From positions 587,687 to 651,686 of the forward strand of contig LUVW01000006.1 of the NCBI GenBank assembly GCA_001661515.1: 64,000 bases of DNA, in the 5' to 3' direction. Origin of the DNA: Capniomyces stellatus (Eukaryota; Kickxellomycota; Harpellomycetes; Harpellales; Legeriomycetaceae). Each line of letters opens with the position of its first letter. Within the stretch, counting starts at the first letter, position 1. The position numbers were made by a program, and so were the translations under genes. The notes beneath the pieces are model-generated. The model saw only the letters and a program-made list of their open reading frames with translations. It ran no database searches and had not been told where the DNA came from. Positions 49,490 to 61,885 of this stretch are shown here, in pieces.

Positions 49490-52075
49490 ATGAAGAGAAA
49501 GGAAATTAATCCTGAAGGATTTGAAGATACAGAAAGATACAATGAGATACAAAACTATTACGAGTCGGAAGAGGAGGAGGAGGAGGAGGAGGAGGGGGAC
49601 GAGTCAGGTGATAGAATGGAGTGGTTAAGCAGTCATGGAATCAATACGGATAACAGGTTGCTAGAGGTGTTGCTAAACCAGCGAAGCAACGGTGGTAAGA
49701 GTGTAGCGTCGAGTAGTGCGGAGCTGGTGACAAAAGTGGCAATGTCGGGGAGAATTAGTCTGCGGGTGTTTAATTTAGTGATGAGTACGGTGTTTGAGGA
49801 GATATCGAAGCAAGCGGCGAGCAACAGGGGGTTGTTGACGTTTGGGAGGGGAGCGGTGAAAGACAAGCTGTACAGTATTATGGGGAAGCAGGACTTGTTT
49901 GGAATGTACTCGTTGGCAAACATGGTGTTGTTTCGGCCGGGAGAGATTTTGGAGAATACGGTGATAAAAGGGTTTTATATGCAGCGAAAGTCGGTGGAGT
50001 TGGGGATCACGGTGGCGGAAGAGTACATTCGGCTGGTGGAGGCGTTGTTTGGAAACTCGGACACATCATTTGCATTTGTAGAGTTTTACAAGCTGGTGAA
50101 GAGGGAGGTGTGGGACCTTAATGCGGAGCTGAAGAAGGAGGTGAAGCGAAAGGGGGTAATGCGATCGGCGTTGTTGACAGCAAAGACACTGATAGCGTGG
50201 ATATTGCTTCAGCTGTTTACAAAGGGGAGCGGGGTGCAGCAGCACATGGACAAGATATACTCAAACTACGAAAGTAATGAGCCGTTTTGTGCGAGAACAC
50301 GGCGGGTAAGGTATGGGAGCATTAGAAGAACGTCGAGGATAATGCGGTCGCGGTCAAACACAAGCTATCAAAGCATTCCATCACTAGGCGGCCACCGGCG
50401 AACAAACAGCGAAATAGACAATGAAAAGAATGGCAGGACCAGAGATAAAGACAGAGATAAAGATAAAGATAAAGATAAAGAAAGAGAAAGAGAAAGAGAA
50501 AGAGATAAGGATAGAGAGAGGGAAAGGGAAAGGGATAAAAATAGGTGGGACAGTTCAAGAAGCAAGTCGTTTGTGGATGTAGAGTGGGAGCGGCAGCTGA
50601 TAATGGCATTGGAGTCGGTGGAAAAGAGTTTCAAGGAACTGGAAGTGGAGGAAACGTCAAGTGATGATGACAGTGGAATATCAATTGATGTGAAGCAGAG
50701 GGAGAAAAAGAAGGAGAATACAAGAGAGCAGACAAGAGAGCAGACAAGAGAGATAGAAGAGAATATGAATATGGCTATGGAGATTGAAGAGGAGCTGGAG
50801 AGTGATATGGAGGAGGTGCTGTGTAGGTGGCCAAAAACAGATGCGAGGGGTTTAGCACAGGGCAGTACAGAAACACAGGGGAAGAATGGTGTAGGGGTAT
50901 CAGGGCAGCGGATGTTCCATTACTACGGACTGGAATCGGCACCAGCAAGTCTAGTGTCAACACCGCGAGTAGTGAGGAGTAGAGTAGAAGAAGTGGAAGA
51001 AGAAGAAGAAGAAATAGTAGAAGAAGTAGGAGTAGGAATAGGAATAGGGGGGGCGTTTATAAATAGAGATGCAGAGATGGAAACAACGTTTATAGATGGA
51101 AAGGCAGAATCAGTTAATCACAAGTCATTGCCTACACCAGCAGTGACACCTCCGCTGGCTGAAGATAAGGCTGAGCAGAGGATTGCACACTTTCCAAACA
51201 AACCAATGTTGTTTAACATTGCACGGTTTGCAACAGTTGCATTTTCATCGTATGGGGCAAAGTTCATGGGGGTGATAGGAATGGACGGCAGCAGCATCGA
51301 CATCAACGCACTGCTAGCAAAGTACGGCGACAGTCCTGAGGACGGGCTTGGGTCCAGCGACGAAAGCGAGTACTACGAGAGCAGTGACGACTTGGCCAGT
51401 CCCGACTACGTACACGGTGCAAGTCGGTTGGCGCAGATGGCAGACAGTAACGAGTTTAAAATGGAGCCGCTGCACGCGTCAAGGCTGGATGGGACCAATG
51501 AACCCAAACCAAACAGACGCAAGAAGGGCAACCACAAAGTTCATGGGCCAGGTGTAACGCCAAGGTCTCTTACGCCAAGAAGAACATCACTGGTAGTCGA
51601 CCCTGGCTTAAAGTCAGGTGTAGGCGTAGGTGTAGGTGTAGGCATGAATGGTCCAAGCTTTGACACATTAAGTCTCAATGACTATCAGTCCCGAATATCC
51701 GATGAACGGCGGAGTCGGTACCATCTTAGAAGACCTCCCGTGTCCAACAGCTACAAGCGGCAGCTGATCAATGAGCACCCAAATCACGTGAGTTTTAGCA
51801 GCCACACTGGAATTCCCATTTCAGACATTCTGTTCTCCTCATACGTCAAGCCGCTTGGATACTCGTCAATTGCTACAAGTCCCAACGGAAATTCTACCCC
51901 ACCACCACCGAAACCAGCCGAACTAGATACCAATACCATTGGTAACGAACCAAAACCTTCAAGTACTTTTGACTCTTCTTACCTGGGCTCGTCGATAAAA
52001 TACGCTACTTTGTTTCTTCCATCTGGAATAAACAGATATTTAAGCAGCTATTTAAGCAACCAAAAGAACAAACAA

Positions 52076-52107
<32 letters not shown>

Positions 52108-53881
52108 TGAAATAAAAAAAGAAGACGAAAACGAAAACGAAAATGAAATAAAAAAAGAAGACGAAAATGATGAAAATGAGCAAATGACTAGAGAGGCGAT
52201 TGAGCAGGAGCTTGGGTATTTCTCCAGGTTGTTGCCAGACTCTGTTCTGGGTGTTTCATTGGCACCGGTTAAGAACATGGTGGGTGTAAACTCAGTGTAT
52301 CGCCGCAAGTCTAGCTTTTGCAGCGTTGATATAAGCATTGACGATGACTATGAAAGTGGTGTAGCCGGATTGCCAAAGAAGACCGAAACCAAATCCTCAA
52401 TTCTTGGTTACAACATCAACATTTCAAGAAAGTACATTAGCCAAAAGGTGATGGGGTTCAACAAGGGCAAAGCCTCGTTCCGTGAACCTTCCATCCACGC
52501 GCCAGTCCACTACATTGCAGTTGACCACGCAACCCGTTCTGTCGTGCTGGCCATCCGAGGAACAATGGGTGTGTCTGACTTTGTTATCGATCTTATGTGC
52601 AGCTACATCTCTGTCAACTTGCAAAATCACCCCTTGAGCAAAACCGTCGACTTCAAAGCCCACTCTGGCATGTGGGGCTCTGCGTGCCTCTTGGCCGACC
52701 CAAAGTCTGAAGTCTTTATTGAAATCAGCGAAGCCCTCAAAATGTACCCCAAGTACGGCCTCGTTCTGTGTGGCCACTCCCTCGGTGGCGGCGTTACCGC
52801 TCTGCTCTCACTGCTATGGTCTAAACCCTCATCCTCCCAATCCTCCCCATACAAATTCGTCACCAGCAGCCTCTTTGGCCTCGTTTCTGATCGCCCAATC
52901 GTATGCTACAACTACGGCAGCCCATGCGTCGCTAACTCTAACCTCGCCAACTACGTCAAGGGCCTTGTTGTCTCCATTGTCAACTCTGATGACATCTTCT
53001 CCAACGTCTCTGTTGGCTCTGTTGCTGACATTGTGTCCGTCACTAAAACTCTTGGCTACGAAAAAAAAACTGTTGAAGACATTGTCCGCTCCTTTCTCAA
53101 AAATAAAAAAGACTCCCTCCTAACTAAAATCTCTCCCTTCAACGTCAACCTCTCTGACATCCAGTTTGCCGACAACGACTCTGACAATGACAACGACAAT
53201 CACTCTGACAACGACAATCATTTTGACACCCACAAGAGTGAAAACAATGCCGATGACGGTTACGACTATTACACTAGCCAATCATCTACTCTAGCCTCTC
53301 TTCTAGTCCCCAACGCCATCCGAAACTCCCCCACCATCAACTTCATTTACAACCTAATTCCCTCCCCTTCTTCTCTCCTAACCAATCCATTCTCCCAAAC
53401 CCAAACCCCATCAACCTCACAAACAAACCACCAATCCTCGTCACAAAACAATTCTACTACCAATTCCTCAAACAAACCCTCATCCAAATCTCGCTCCCGC
53501 AAGAAACAACTGCAACAAAACCCAGACCACCCACAGAGCATCAAGGTTGCTGTGAAAAAGGGAATCAAAGATATGGAAAACTGGCACTTGTCTCTTGTAA
53601 AAACTCTGCGTGCCAGCATGGATAACGAAAAACTTTATCCTCCGGGTTCCGTCTATGTTCTTGAAACTGTTGACACCAAACAGTCCACTACTTTCCGCGG
53701 CCTTATTGGCTACGTCTACCCAAGCCCCCCCAACACCAAACAACGCGTCAACCTCTACAAGTGCAACGATGTTTTCAACCGCTTCAACGAGGTCAAGTTT
53801 TCTAAAAACATGCTTATTCACCACTACCCACAAATCTACGAAGAACATATTGGTGCCTTGATTCATGCTCATCAGTTCTAA
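49490..53881 (+). CDS. Large class 3 lipase (sn-1 diacylglycerol-lipase-like)
   Basis: Single exon of 1463 residues. The C-terminal third carries the lipase_3 fold: VHYIAVDHATRSVVLAIRGT, nucleophile elbow GHSLGG with Ser1097, catalytic Asp in NSDDIF (1167 or 1168) and His in MLIHHYPQIYEEH (1444/1445), near the C-terminus as in diacylglycerol lipases. Such enzymes release the sn-1 acyl chain from diacylglycerol. The N-terminal ~230 residues may be a conserved regulatory region with a hydrophobic stretch (ALLTAKTLIAWILLQLF). Long low-complexity blocks lie between: an E-run (25-35), (DK)n/(RE)n at ~320-345, NENEN/KKEDE repeats at ~865-890 and an Asn/Asp run after the Asp. The gene lacks introns, unlike most neighbours. 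The four-helix membrane domain of animal DAGL is not evident. Confidence 0.88.
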
Positions 53882-55302
53882 CTCTTTCTTTCCTCCCCAC
53901 TCTCTATTTTGTTATTTATTAATTGTTTATTTATATCTCTTCCTCCCCTACTATGTAACTTTTACCACAACACATCGTTCTACTCGAACTTTACGTTTAT
54001 TTTTAACGCTCTTTATTATTATTTATTTTTCTTCTCGAGTTTAAGCTTAAGCTTATTCATTATTTAGAGTATCTTTTAGAGTGTCTTTTAGAATATTTAT
54101 CTAGAATGTTTTTTAGAATATCTTTTAGAATATCTTTTAGAGTATTTTTTAGAATATTTATTTCCTTTTATTTCCCACTCTTTTCTTCCTTTTGTTTAAA
54201 GTTTTATTTTGGCTCAATAGCATTCAATAATTTACCATTTATCTCCTTGCCACTACTTTGGACTCTACTCCCTTGAACTTCTACCCCCTTGGTATCAATC
54301 ATATCCATCCAAAGTTAACCTTCCCGCTTTACTAAGTAACATTGGGTTTCATACCTGCCTTATCATTTACTTTATTTTTATTTTTTACTTTTACTTTTTA
54401 CCATTTCTCCAGTTGTCCAAGTGTATCATCCAAGCAGATCCCCCCAATTGCTAAAAATACTGCATTGATCACTATTCTATTTTACTTTTCACACATTTCA
54501 TATATCATCTTTTTCTTTTCATTTTCTTTCTTTATCTACCCTTTATCACCTCACTTCCCTCTTATTTATGTGCCCATGGTGTCTAGTTAGTTTTAGCACA
54601 TTCCTATTTTTAACGATTATGGTCAACAGCTTTCAAAGTCGTAACCCAAAAATAAACAAATAATTTCAATAATAATAAAAAACTAAAATAAACAGATAAT
54701 TTCATAAATCTTAAAGCCTACATATATGATTCACTCAACTACCAAACTACCAAACTACCACCTCTATTCATCCTCTCCAAAAATATCAATTATTTGGTCT
54801 AGTGATAAATAAAAATCTATAAATCTCTATATACCAATTGTGCTCATATACGCTTAAAAATCGATCCCATGTTCCAACAACTAACCTTCTTTCTATTTTG
54901 CTCCCTTTGGTCTAATTGGAAAATATTTGATATACTCAAATCGTTAGTTTATCCCTTTTCAGCTACCAAGCTCACTTGCGCTCCATTTATCTATATAAAC
55001 CTGGTCAGAACATCGTTATTTCAATTGCTTTATTTAAACCAAAGTTAAGGAACGCAAGCAATGTGTCCTTAATATCCACTTTCTCAATTCTACGACTACA
55101 CACTAAACCTCAGTTTAACCTATTCTAAACTTACAATTAACCTTAAACACCAACAATTCACTTTAGAATATCCACAAACATACACATATAAACTCTATAC
55201 TTTACTTGCCTCGAAATACATATTAAACAAAATACCTTAAAGCATAAGCAAAACGAAACAACAAAACAACGACAAAGCCAATCTTCTCGTAAAATCTAAA
55301 AC
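53882..55302. other. Intergenic, about 1.4 kb
   Basis: Pyrimidine-rich 3' UTR of the lipase, then AT-rich promoter of the adhesin-like gene. It contains the 13-bp array at 54064-54163. No gene recognised. Confidence 0.5.
54064..54163. repeat. 13-bp tandem repeat, about seven degenerate units
   Basis: Units of the form TCTTTTAGARTAT, some with T insertions, just downstream of the lipase gene. AGAATATTT-type runs recur. Confidence 0.8.
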
Positions 55303-58300
55303 ATGAAGTTCTCTGTAAATGTCGCCAGTGCGATTTCACTATTTGCAATATCCCTTGCCCCAACAATCCAAGCATGCATAGTTGGCTCATACAGGTGCGA
55401 AAGTCCAAACTCTGACAACCCCATATTCTTTGCTTGTGCTGCTGGCGCTATCGAAAAACGCATGACCTGTCCACAAGGCACCATTTGCGTCAGAAATCCT
55501 GCATTTGACGAAGGTGTATCTGTCTATTGCGATTATGGCCCAAACCCCGGCTCCTCAGACCAAGAAGACGACTCTGATATTGAAATTGAAGTAGACACCG
55601 AGGTTGATTCAGAAGTAGACACCGAGATTGATTCAGAGGTTGATCCAGAAATTGATTCAGAAGTTGATACAGAAGTTGATTCAGAGGTCGTGACAGAAAC
55701 TATGATAGAGACTGAGTCAGAAATAGAAGTCATAACTGAGATTGAAGTAGAGCCGGAAACAGAAGCTGGGACAGTCACTGTGGTAATATCAGAATTTGAA
55801 TCTGAAATAGAACCTACTATGGAATCTGAAATGGAAACTACAGCAATAACTGAAATAGAACCTACTTTAGAGTCGGAAGTAGAAGCCACAACTGAGATTG
55901 AGATGGAATCGGAAATAAAAACTACTTTAGAGTCAGAAATAGAACCTACTATGGAATCAGAAATGGAAACTACAACAATAACTGAAATAGAACCAACTAT
56001 CGAATCGGAAATGATAACTACTACGGAATCGGAAATAATAACTACTACGGAATCAGAAATAATAACTACTACGGAATCAGAAATGATAACTACTATAGAA
56101 TCGGAAATGGAACCTACTATGGAATCGGAAATGGAAACTGTAACAATAACCGAAATAGAATCAGAAATAGAGTCAGGGTTAGATACAAGTACAATAACAA
56201 GTATAGCTACTGAAGCTTCAACAGAGATTGTGACCAAAATAGAAACAAGCACCAGTACTGAAGAAAGTACCAACTGCGGCAGCATAAGAAGTGGTTCATC
56301 ATACTGTCTAAACAAGGATGGTGAGTCCAATTATTACATCAAATGTGACTCAGGAAATGTTTCATTAAACAAATGCCCAATGGATATGGCTTGCAACAAG
56401 CTGGGCGATAGTAACGTAGAGTGTAAAGCGGAATCATCAAACGAAGATAACAACGATGATAATAGAACCAATTCTATAAACGTCAAGAACCAAACAAACA
56501 ACTTTGACATCGAGTTAAACATCAAAAACACCATTAATTTAGGTAAGCTTTGATTGCTGACATTATTTGCGTTGTTCTTTCATAATCTTTTTGTACATAA
56601 GGCAAACATACACATTAAACAGCCAATTTATTTCATTCTCCATTCTTATTTCCTAACTTACTATTCCGACTGCTATTAACGAATTTAACCAATTAATATA
56701 GTGATGGACGCCATAAGATTTCTCAATGGAACAGATTACCTCGTAAAAAGACAGTTGGAAGATGATTTAGAAGACTTTGAAGAAAATGATTTTGAAGAAA
56801 ATGATTTTGAAAGCAATAGCGGTAACAACGGTAACAACGGTAACAACGGTAACAACGGTAACAACGGTAACAACGGTAACAACGGTAACAATGGTAACAA
56901 CGGTAACAACGGAAATAATTCAGAGTCAACTTCGCGTTCAAAAACATCAAGCTCGTCAACTAATAAATCTACAAAATCCTCATCAACCTCAAATTCCGCA
57001 AAATCAACAAGGTCGAGTGAACCAACAGGACCAACAGAATCATCATCAACCATCAAACCACCAAGATCATCTTCAACAATTCAAACAACAGAATCATCTT
57101 CAACCATCAAACCACCAAGATCATCAACAATTGAAACAACAGAATCATCTTCAACAGTTGAAACAACAGAGTCGTCATCAGCCATTAAACCACCAAGATC
57201 ATCTTCAACAATTCAAACAACGGAATCATCATCAACCATTAAACCACCAAGATCATCTTCAACAATTCAAACAACAGAATCATCTTCAACAATTAAACCA
57301 CCAAGATCATCTTCAACAATTCAAACAACGGAGTCATCAACCACTCAAACAACAGAATCATCCTCAACTATCAAGCCATCATCTTCATCAACTATCAAAC
57401 CATCATCCTCATCCTCATCCTCATCAACCACTCAAACATCAAGATTATCATCATCAACAATTGAAACAACGGAATCATCATCAACCATCAAACCACCAAG
57501 ATCATCAACAATTGAAACAACAGAATCATCTTCAACAGTTGAAACAACAGAGTCGTCATCAGCCATTAAACCACCAAGATCATCTTCAACAATTCAAACA
57601 ACGGAATCATCATCAACCATTAAACCACCAAGATCATCTTCAACAATTCAAACAACAGAATCATCTTCAACAATTGAAACAACAGAGTCGTCATCAACCA
57701 TCAAACCACCAAGGTCATCTTCAACCCTAACAGAATCATCAACCACTCAAACAACAGAGTCATCAACCACTCAAACAACAGAATCATCATCAACTGTCAA
57801 ACCATCATCCTCAACTATCAAACCATCATCATCAACTATCAAACCATCATCATCGACTATTAAACCATCAACCTCATCCTCATCCTTATCCTCATCCTCA
57901 ACTATCAAACCATCCTCATCCTCAACTATCAAACCATCCTCATCATCAACTATCAAATCATCATCCTCAACTATCAAACCATCATCATCAACTATTAAAC
58001 CATCATCATCGACTATTAAACCATCAACCTCATCCTCATCCTCATCCTCATCCTCATCNTCAACTATCAAACCATCCTCATCATCAACTATCAAATCATC
58101 ATCCTCAACTATCAAACCATCATCATCAACTATTAAACCATCATCATCGACTATTAAACCATCAACCTCATCCTCATCCTCATCCTCATCCTCATCCTCA
58201 TCCTCATCCTCATCATTCTCATCATCCTCAACTATCAAACCATCCTCATCATCAACTATCAAACCATCCTCATCATCAACTATCAAATCATCGTCCTCAT

Positions 58301-58803
58301 CAACTATAAAATCATTATCCTCATCATCATCAACCACTCAAACATCATCATCATCATCAAGATCATCATCATCATCACCAACTATCAGATCGACAACATC
58401 GACAAAATCCCAAAGTTCTGCCATTCCAAGACCAGCAGGTTCAGGAATGGATGTCGCTGAAACAGATGAAGAGCCTAACATGTTTATGTTAGAAATCGAT
58501 GATACGCCAAACAAACCCGAGTTTGAATCAACACAACTGAAACCGTTGTATAAAGACTACTCGGGCGAGAAAGAGCAGAAGCTAGTCGTGCAAGAACCCG
58601 AGGAGTTGAATGAGCCAGAAAGTACACGGTCTTTGTCTACTGCGACAGGCTATAATATGGGAAGGGATAATAGCAAGATTGAAAAGGCAGATATAGAAAT
58701 GATTGAGGTAGTGCATGAGCTAAAGAAAACAAGCAGTGGAGTGTACAAAATGCATGTTGGACTTGACTTGGGCAATGTTGATAGTGGAGTTAATAGCAGT
58801 TAG
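55303..58803 (+). CDS. Secreted adhesin-like protein: two CBM19-like six-Cys modules, acidic repeats, Asn-Gly and Ser/Thr repeats
   Basis: Two exons, 55303-56542 and 56702-58803, joined by donor G|GTAAGC and acceptor ATATAG (1113 residues). Signal peptide MKFSVNVASAISLFAISLAP ends near TIQA|C. Module 1 begins right there: C-x6-C-x12-C-x10-C-x5-C-x13-C, with ACAAGAIEKRMTCPQGTIC. An acidic Glu/Thr/Ser region (~85-320) follows, built of EVDSEVDTE and TTTESEI units. Module 2: C-x9-C-x12-C-x9-C-x5-C-x9-C. Exon 2 adds about ten (Asn-Asn-Gly) units, then ~500 residues of Ser/Thr repeats (SSSTIKPPRSSSTIQTTES), likely heavily O-glycosylated, then a ~120-residue acidic C-terminus. The form is that of a fungal wall or surface adhesin with chitin-binding modules at its outer end. 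One unresolved base is at 58059. A hydrophobic tail lies in frame beyond the stop; see findings. Confidence 0.8.
57040..58380 (+). repeat. Ser/Thr-rich coding minisatellite with in-frame block duplications
   Basis: Built from ~60-bp units coding SSSTIKPPRSSSTIQTTES. A block from about 57100 to 57294 recurs almost exactly 381 bp later (57481-57675). A shorter block at about 57960-58057 recurs at about 58081-58190. All offsets keep the reading frame. Confidence 0.9.
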
Positions 58804-59488
58804 ATTAAAACATATGGTGCCATTACCCTCCTTTTAACAATAGCATTTTCTGCATTAATGAGTTCAAGTATATATATATATATATATATATATATCCAGG
58901 CTGTAACTATTATTTTTGTAGTCGATTAGGCAAATAAAAAAAACTAGGGTTAAATCAAATGCTCTATTAAATAATAAAGTAACGGAAATAAAAAAAAATC
59001 GAGTATAAAAACTCGGTAGTAAAAGTGAAATTACGAAAATGGGGTCGAAAGATAGGGCCAATCAGGTCTCGGCGCTTTGTTATTTAGTTAATAAAGTAAA
59101 CAAACTTGGAGTTGGAATTTAAAAAGGAATCGTTAAAATAAACAAAAAGAAAGGTGTCAATTAAAGCAATGAAACTAAAAGCTTTGAAAAAATAAACAGC
59201 AAAAAAAAAGTGACTCCAGAAGGAAGCTTTTTCTAGAGTAAAAAAATATATTTGACATTTCAATGTTAATAAATCGAGACGGGACTAAATTAAAACGTTT
59301 AAAAAAGGAAAATATAAGGGTAAAAGATAAATACACGCATCAACAATAAGGACAACAACAGAAAGTAGAGTTGCGATACTTTATTAAAAAAAATATAAAT
59401 ACGATACAACAGAGGAGCAGTAAAAGTATAAAAACAACACCCATTTATCAAAAAGAAAGAAAGAAGAAAAGAAAGAAGAGAATATACG
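58804..59488. other. Intergenic, adhesin 3' side and gamma-tubulin promoter
   Basis: (TA)n microsatellite at 58869-58895, then purine-rich sequence leading to the gamma-tubulin start. The first ~65 bases continue the adhesin frame beyond its stop codon. Confidence 0.6.
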
Positions 59489-61885
59489 ATGCCGAGAGAG
59501 ATTATAACGATACAAGCTGGACAATGCGGAAATCAAAGCAAGTGAATATATAAGCCCACTGAATTATTTATTTTTATTTTTATTTATTTTTACTTTTTTC
59601 AAGGTATGTTTTAAAAGAGGTAAAAGTATGAACGTAGATAAATAATGGCTGAATAACTGTATAGTTGGTAATGAATTTTGGTCGCATTTGTGCGAGGAGC
59701 ATGGTATTGGAGCTGATGGGACACTTGAGGAGTTTGCGCAAGAAGGAGTGGATAGAAAAGATGTGTTTTATTACCAAGTAGGTATACCAGGGAAAAAAAT
59801 AAAAAAATGTTGTAAAGATTATTTTTTTTTCAAGGAAAAAGTAATAATTCAGAAAATTGAAGAGTAGTTTGCTGAAAAAAATATATATAGGCGGATGATG
59901 ATCATTATATACCACGAGCAATTTTGTTGGATTTAGAGCCGAGGGTAACCAGAAAACAGATTAATAAAGAAGATAAAATATCGCTTACTACTTGTTTTTT
60001 TTTTAAAAAAAAAGCGTTCAAAAGGATAGGCAGAACAAGTAAAGCGGAATCAACGTATTAATAAAAGAAAGTGGTTGATAATGGGAAATAGGTAATTAAC
60101 AACATTTTGCAATCGCCATACGCCAACCTTTACAACCCAGAGAACATATATACGACAAATGACGGTAGCGGGGCGGGAAACAATTGGGCTAATGGGTACT
60201 CGCAGGGAGAAAAGATATGGGAAGACATTCTTGATATAATAGATCGGGAGGTTGAGAATAGTGATTCGCTGGAGGTAAGGCAGAAAAGACAAGATTATTG
60301 TACACAGATTAATTAGTAGAGCAGTAAATGATTATATTGACGGTATTGGCAAAAAAAAAAAAAGAGGGTTTATTTTATTTTCAAAATTAACGAGAAAAGC
60401 TAATGAAATTAGGGGTTCAGCTTATTGCATTCAATTGCGGGAGGAACAGGGTCAGGACTTGGATCGTTTATTTTGGAGCGTATGAGCGATAGATACGAAA
60501 AGAAACTATTGCAAACATACTCGGTGTTCCCAAACAACGAAGATATGTCGGATGTAGTTGTCCAGCCGTACAACAGTCTGTTGGCACTGAGAAGATTAAC
60601 AGAAAACGCAGACTGTGTAGTAAGAATTGAGATAATTTGTTTAACAATATAAAGCAGCGACATAAAATAAAAAAAAACGAGGTAATTGTGACTGTATAGG
60701 TTGTTCTGGATAACGCGGCACTTAGCAGAATTGTAGCAGACAGACTTCATATCCAGAATGCAGATTTTGTGCAAACAAACCAGCTGGTAAGTCAAAACAC
60801 CGTCAATTTATTTAGTTTGTAACTTTTAAAATGTATGAGGTAGAAAAACTTGATAATAAAGATACCAACCAACTTGAAAAATAATTTTAGGTGTCGACGG
60901 TGATGACTTCAAGCACTATTACCCTGAGGTATCCGAGCTACATGAACAACGACTTGACTAGTTTGATAGCACCACTGATCCCAGTTCCAACGTGTCATTA
61001 TTTGATGACGGCATACACACCATTTACTAGCGACAAGGTCGAAAAGGTAAATAGACAAGCAAAAAAATAAATATACATAATGTGGTTTTTTTTTTTTTGA
61101 CCCTTTAATGTAGATAATAACAATAATAATAATGTTTATAAATTAGGCAAAGGCCGTTCGCAAAACTACGGTGCTTGACGTGATGAGGAGACTTTTGCAG
61201 CCAAAAAACAAAATGGTGTCAACAGCAACAAACAAAAAAAACTGCTACATTTCAATTCTCAACATTATCCAAGGCGAAGCTGATCCAACTGAAGTACACA
61301 AATCTCTTCTGCGGATCCGTGAACGCTGCATGGAGCAGATGATACCGTGGGGACCTGCAAGCATCCAGGTTGCATTGTCAAGAAAGAGTCCCTACGTCCA
61401 GACTTCACATCGCGTCAGTGGCTTGATGATAGCCAATCACACCAGCATCACTTCAGTAAGTTTATTGTTATTATTATTATTGTAATTTTTATTGTTATTG
61501 TTATTTTTATTATTATTTTGTTATTGTTTTCTGATTCCTTTTAATCACTCTACAATCCATCCATTTATATTCCTATAGCTGTTTATTCGGACTTTGGATC
61601 AGTACGACAGACTTCGTAAAAGGAACGCCTTTTTGGATCTTTATCGCCGAGAGGCCATGTTTTCTGATGGTCTTGAAGAGTTTGACGAGTCAAGGTACAT
61701 ACAACATTAATAAACTTAAATACCCATTCTCTTGCTATTGTGTCTCTGACAAACATCCTACTACACTTTGTTCTGAATTCTGAAACAATCACTTTAACTT
61801 TTTCATTATAATACTTAGAGCTGTTGTTTCCGATCTGATCAAAGAATACAACGCCTGTGAAAATTCGGACTACCTAACCAGATAG
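59489..61885 (+). CDS. Gamma-tubulin
   Basis: Ten exons: 59489-59537, 59665-59777, 59891-59944, 60092-60274, 60413-60619, 60700-60786, 60891-61046, 61147-61455, 61579-61694 and 61819-61885 (446 residues, the normal length). It nucleates microtubules within the gamma-tubulin complex at spindle pole bodies. Diagnostic sequences: [40 protein letters not shown], the tubulin signature AGGTGSG (142-148), [40 protein letters not shown], and the C-terminal [27 protein letters not shown] and [14 protein letters not shown] separate it from alpha- and beta-tubulin. Intron 1 has a GC donor (A|GCAAGT); only that donor restores the invariant Ile of GNQIG. Nine introns make it the most fragmented gene here. 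Confidence 0.97.

Noticed and set aside
57771..58337. Minus-strand Asp/Val repeat frame antisense to the Ser/Thr stalk
   Set aside because: It is the complement of the (TCA/TCC) codon repeats of the adhesin gene; it has no start context, domain or splice signals.
56701..58803. Stand-alone Ser/Thr-rich gene starting at 56704
   Set aside because: It would lack a signal peptide. The acceptor at 56701 joins it in phase to the upstream secreted exon.
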